Assembly (NCBI GenBank): GCA_027943335.1
Contig: BSBK01008415.1
Span: forward strand, 1-64,000
Source of the DNA: Chamaecyparis obtusa
Lineage: Eukaryota > Streptophyta > Pinopsida > Cupressales > Cupressaceae
Direction of reading: 5' to 3'
DNA length: 64,000 nucleotides
Program-made: the position numbers and the translations under genes
The notes under the pieces: model-generated
Told to the model about the DNA's origin: nothing
What the model saw: the letters and a program-made list of their open reading frames with translations, nothing else
Databases searched by the model: none
In this document: one piece after another, positions 57,861 to 64,000 of the stretch
How the letters are laid out: each line of letters starts with the position of its first letter
How positions within the stretch are numbered: the stretch's first letter is position 1

Positions 57861-59115
57861 ACGACAACATTTTATTTCCCAATGATGTAATGAACATCAA
57901 AATCATACTCGCATAGAAACTCCATCCACCTCCTTTGCCAAGAATTAAGGTTCCACTATCTAAATATGTACTGTAAGCTCTGATGATCTGAATGAAGCTC
58001 AAAATGGTGACCTAAGAGGAAGTGTTTCCATCTCACCAAAGCATGCACCACCATTGCAAGCTCAAGATCATGTGTAGGATAGTTAAGCTTGTGGATCTTG
58101 AGTTTCCTAGACTCATAAGCAATAACTTAACCCTACATAAAGACTTCTCCTAGTCCATCTAAAGATGCATCAGTACATACCACAAAGTGTTTTGAAGGAT
58201 CTAGCACTAAAAGTATAGGTACACTGGTGAGTTCTCTCTTGATCTCTTGAAAGGTTCTCTTGCACCTCTCTATCCACTCAAACTTCTTTCCCTTTTTCTA
58301 AAGATATGTGATAGGGTGTGCCACCCTGGGAAACTCCTCAAAAAACTGTCTATAATATCCTACTAAACACATGAAGCTCCTGACCTCAGTCACAGTGGTA
58401 GGTTTCAGCCAATCCATTCTGACTCTAATCTTTGATGGGCCAATTGTGATCCCATCTCCTGATATCACATGTCCAAGATAGTGGATTTCTGACCTAAATA
58501 ATGCACACTTTGACAAGCTTCCATATAACAAATTCTCTCTCAAACACTAAAAAACCTTCCTTGGGTGCTCCTCATGCTCCTTCTCATCTTGTGAATAAAT
58601 CAATATACCATCCAGGAACACTACTACAAATCTATCCAAAATGTACATAATACTCCATTCATGAGACTCATGAATATAGTTAGACGATTTGTGAGGCCAA
58701 ATGGAACCACAATAAATTCATAGTGGCCATACCTCATACAAAAAGAAGTCTTGTGTGTATCACTCTCCATAATCCTCAACTGATGGTGCCTTGACTTCAT
58801 ATCTATCTTTGACAACACTCGGGCACCCTGAAGCTGATCAAACAAGCCATCAATCCTAGGAAATGGATACCGATTCTTAATGGTTATTGTATTTAACTAG
58901 TGGTAATCCATGCACAACCTAAGATATGCATCCTTCTTCTTAACAAAGATGACAGGTGCACCCTAAGGTAAAACACTAGGGAGAATATGCCCTTTATCCA
59001 AGAGCTCCTCCAATTGAATCTTGAGCTCACTGAGCTCATAAGTAGTCATCCTATAAGGTGCTCTAGATAATGGCTCAGCTCATGGAATAAGGTCTATATG
59101 AAAATCAATTTCCCT
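57861..59115 (-). pseudogene. Element R reverse transcriptase and RNase H
   Basis: The minus-strand order is [20 protein letters not shown] and PVIFVKKKDAYLRLCMDYH (fingers), [20 protein letters not shown] and [15 protein letters not shown] (palm). The catalytic YLDD box reads as FLDGI near 58600. Then come HYLGHVISGDGI and FMCLVGYYRQFFEEFPRVA (thumb), KHFVVCTDASLDGLG and HSDHQSLQYIF (RNase H). Several stops and the altered catalytic box show long inactivity. Confidence 0.9.
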
Positions 59116-59385
59116 AGGTGGTGGCATACCAGGTAGCTCTAAAGGGAAAACATTTGCATACTCCTGCAATATAGGGTGGTCATTGAGGGAAGGCTCCTTC
59201 TCCTTCTCCTCCTCCTCCCTATCACTGATGGTGATGGTGAATAAATGACACCCCTTACACATGCACATCTTAACATGCATAGCAAAGATCACATGAAGAG
59301 ATATGGACCTATGAACTCCTGAAATCACTATGGGAATACCAAAATCATCCACACACTCTACCCTCTTCTGTCTACAATCCATCTT

Positions 59386-59745
59386 CGTGTTGTGATCATA
59401 AAGCTAATCCATGCCAAGAACTACATCATAAGAACCTAGAGGTTTAATGTGAAGTTCATTCTTAGCATTCATGTCTCCTATCTATATATGACAACCTCTT
59501 ACCAAGGATCTAAAAAACACTCTAGCACCCAAGGCCAACTCAATCTCCCAGCTAACATCCTGTCTAGCTTCCACTTGCTCGCAACGCTCTACTACAAATA
59601 GAGAAATGAAAGAATTAGTAGCTCCTAAAGAAAACAAAATAGTAATGTTGTTACCACGGATCCTACCAACAGCCATAGTAACAGTGGTCTGGTGCTCTTC
59701 ATAGTGGTTATCAACCGCTGCAAAAACATTGTGTGATCTACCCAT
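59386..59745 (-). pseudogene. Element R protease
   Basis: The aspartic protease region reads NNITILFSLGATNSFIS. The normal LFDSGATHSF has its catalytic aspartate replaced (FSLGA). It runs from 59745 through a stop near 59478 into the 59382-59080 stretch that leads to reverse transcriptase (NVFPLELPGMPPPREIDFHI). Confidence 0.82.
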
Positions 59746-59847
59746 GCTCCCATTGTAGGTTATCGGCTAACTACCCCATCAGAAAATCCCTAGGTATGTG
59801 TCCCATGGTACCACATGTGCATCAAGGTCCTCATGCCTGAATCTATA

Positions 59848-61040
59848 TCACCTATGGTCTATACTAATGTTGTCCCCCAATCCTACTAGTCCCACTAAAA
59901 CCACCCCTAGTGGATTGTTGAGTCCTAGTCGGAGGTGTAAAAGGTGTTGGTGATCTCTGATCTTGTCTAGGACCCTATGACTTCTACTACTTGGGCTTAG
60001 AGCCCTGCTGACCCTATGGTGGTCTTTATCTCTAGCTCTATTGACTCTGTTGCTGGGGCTGAGGGGTTCTAAAGGACCTTGATGAATGTCTTTGATTCCC
60101 CTTCCAATGGGGTCTCTGATATCCAAAAGTCTGAGGTGCGGGATTACAGTTCTAAGACATATCCTATCAATCATGTGATCTATTATGAATCTCCTCAGCT
60201 ATCATGGCCCTCTCAATAGTATAACATAGATCTCCTAGAGGTACCATGCATACCCTATCTGATATAGTATGATTCAACCCCTTAATTAAATGGTTGACTT
60301 GCAGTTTCTCATCCTTCATGTAATCTACATATGGAAGGATCTCAATAAACTTTCTCTCAAAATGGGCCACTACGAGTCCCCTCTGCTGAAGGTCATGGAA
60401 ATCATCAACATGACCCTATCTAAAATGCCCTGACATATATATGGCTCTGAATCTCTCCAAAAATGTCTCCCATGAGAGGGTGTCTATGACCAAATTATTC
60501 TTATACTCTTCTTGCCTCCACCATGTAGAAGCAGTCCCTCGTAACATGTGTATAGCAAGTTGTGCTTTTAGGTTGCTCCCATAAGGGAATAGCCCAAAAA
60601 AATGCTTCAAGATCAAGAGCTAAGCCTCAACCTCAATCCCATCTTTAGATCCTATAAATGGTGGTGGTTGAAGGCATAGAAGCTCCCTGATTTGATCCCC
60701 TCAATCACAGGGCACTTTATATGTTATCTCAAGTGGTGGCTCTAGCATATAAACCAACTCACCCTCATGATCTACCTAACCCTCTACATGTCTAGGATGA
60801 GGGCTCCTACTTCACTCTTAGGCCTCTTCCTATTGACCCCATGGTGGTAGCCTATTTATAATAATCCCAATGAGATTTTGGAGTGCATTCAATACCTCCT
60901 AGTTTGGGTTCGGTGGTTTTTCAAGAGGAGATATTTTCTCCCTTGAAATACTCTCTACTTCCTACTCTACATTCTCTATTTCCACATAGGTACCCCTAGC
61001 ACTTCACCCACATCGGTGGGCATTACGTGTGATCAGAGTA
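59848..61040 (-). pseudogene. Element R Gag
   Basis: Fragments on the minus strand are 60616-60416 (HMLRGTASTWWRQEEYKNNL, WETFLERFRAIYMSGHFR), 60370-60167 (MAHFERKFIEILPYVDYM, LIKGLNHTISDRV) and 60174-59848 (Pro/Arg-rich, out of frame). This is the Retrotrans_gag domain. The N-terminus lies before 60620 in a stretch full of stops. A CCHC knuckle cannot be read with confidence around 59830. Confidence 0.82.
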
Positions 61041-61106
61041 TTCTACACAAAATTTTAAAGTTAAAGAGTTGAAACGTAATGGGTCTAGGTTCCTAGAGTT
61101 GAAACC

Positions 61107-61120
61107 TGGCTCTGATACCA
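61107..61120 (-). promoter_or_regulatory. Element R primer binding site
   Basis: On the minus strand TGGTATCAGAGCCA follows the LTR end (GGGCATGACA) after three bases. It matches initiator tRNA-Met. Confidence 0.9.
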
Positions 61121-61123
61121 AAA

Positions 61124-62902
<1,779 letters not shown>

Positions 62903-63232
62903 ATGGATCTGAATCCTCTTACATTTACTCTACAATATTGTGATTCAGCTGCTCCAATGGCCCTCAACAACCACAGTTTGAATCCCGCCACAAACAAGAA
63001 TTTTAGGCTCACTTCCTGCCATATTTTACACAACTACAAATTCATTTCCTTGGATTTATTCCAGAAATCTACCGAATCCCTCACGCGAAACCCTAACAAG
63101 AAGAAAACCCTCATTGCAGACACGAACATGGAATTTCCCTACGCTTTTGATTTGAGAGACATGAAGTGTCATGACTACCTCACCGCAATTCTGGGCAGAC
63201 TCGGTATTTTTGGAATTAGTAAGAAAGCCTGA
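62903..63232 (+). CDS. Hypothetical 109-codon ORF, possible host first exon
   Basis: The frame begins ATGGATCTGAAT with an A at -3 (ATCATGG) and ends in TGA at 63232. The first ~70 residues are rich in Ser, Thr, Asn and basic residues with few acidic ones (NPATNKNFRLTSCHILHNYK, LTRNPNKKKTLIADTN), as in organelle transit peptides. FPYAFDLRDMKCHDYLTAIL follows. A donor-like GT at about 63204 would let it be a first exon. I recognise no family. It lies outside the nested repeats. It may also be chance. Confidence 0.35.
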   Translation: MDLNPLTFTLQYCDSAAPMALNNHSLNPATNKNFRLTSCHILHNYKFISLDLFQKSTESLTRNPNKKKTLIADTNMEFPYAFDLRDMKCHDYLTAILGRLGIFGISKKA

Positions 63233-64000
63233 CGAGATTTATGTCATCATTATTTTCTACCTATAATTTTTCCCCAAATTCAGGGTAGGTTCACAACTTC
63301 CATTTCTATTTTTTCTTATTCTCTCCTTCCCTTGTAGATTATGGGCAAGTTTCATTGAGACACTTTTTTTAATTAAGTTGTAGGCATTTTTTAGTTGAAG
63401 TGAAGGACCTTTTTTTTCCCAATCAATGGTTGAAACCACTGGAAAATAGATGGACCATCTGGACAATCTAATATGTCCCTACTGCACTTATTGAATCGAT
63501 GAAAAACTTTACAGGTGTCATGTGTTGACATTCCCCAATGCAAAAAACCTTATAAACTGCAACTCTCACCGACGACGCCATTCACCTCAGTGTCCCTCTT
63601 TTATTCAATCAAAACTACAACTCTATACAGCTTTAGCTTTTCAAGTTGGTTAGCTGCAATAGGTTGCAAAAATAATAAAGTTTAAGCATTGATGCCAATT
63701 TTTATTTTTCATGCCATTGGACCATTTGATTAAATTATACTACAGAAAAAGTGATTTAAAACAAAAGTAAATCTACCTATTGACATTTGAAAGTAAGGCT
63801 TTGGAGTAATTCTCTTAGGTCGAGAAAATACATATCCTTTAGCTTTTGCAACTACAAAAAAATTGTACCACCATATCTATAAGATCATTGCTAGAAAGAG
63901 AAGTCTTCAGCTTAATAGACTAAAATGAATACAGAAGAAGAATCATTAAATGTACAAATTAGAATAAGGTGACTTAACAACTATAGAATCATGGATAATG
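63233..64000. other. No recognised feature
   Basis: AT-rich DNA without supported coding regions, repeats or RNA genes. If the preceding ORF is a first exon, this could be intron. Confidence 0.4.

Overview
This is nuclear DNA from a land plant with a large, repeat-filled genome. It is AT-rich, has spliced transposase genes, plant-type LTR retrotransposons primed by initiator tRNA-Met, and a plant CACTA element. A gymnosperm or fern is plausible from the amount of old nested repeat DNA and the SET-like fragment, but that is a guess. No complete host gene was found. All alignments, counts and boundaries were made by eye.

Layout. 1-1709: short repeats and unrecognised DNA. 1710-8569: a decayed Ty1/copia element (M) on the minus strand with two ~1250-bp LTRs. 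8570-10292: unrecognised DNA. 10293 to about 62556: a five-level nest, R > P > CACTA > E1 > E2. R (51659-62556, minus) is a chromovirus-like Ty3/gypsy element with an LTR of about 4.7 kb. P (10293-51658, minus) is a gypsy-type element coding only for Gag; its right LTR lies inside R's left LTR. A CACTA transposon (15785-50217, plus; about 20 kb without insertions) sits in P's right LTR with a GGG target duplication. E1 (24008-38340, plus) sits in the CACTA transposase gene with CTCGAC on both sides. E2 (28329-35374, plus) belongs to the same family as E1 and sits in E1's second ORF with GATTG on both sides. 62557-64000 looks low-copy and holds one 109-codon ORF that may be a host exon.

How the parts work together. 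The CACTA element has a broken TNP2-type transposase gene (Transpos_assoc, Transposase_21, DUF4218 and DUF4216-like parts, acidic tail), a second gene resembling plant Transposase_24 (TNP1/TNPA type), and between them a decayed SET-domain reading frame. Its right flank carries a captured NOG1-like GTPase fragment, two large hairpins and TGTCGGA-type subterminal motifs. E1 and E2 have LTRs, primer site and polypurine tract but no protease, integrase or reverse transcriptase. They carry a 397-aa coiled-coil Gag with five CCHC knuckles and an unrecognised ORF of about 1046 aa. Their primer site, polypurine tract and LTR-end stem-loop match the copia element M, so a copia element of that type probably mobilised them.

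Most interesting: the pol-less E1/E2 family with its unknown ORF2, and the CACTA element with a SET-domain cargo and a NOG1 fragment.
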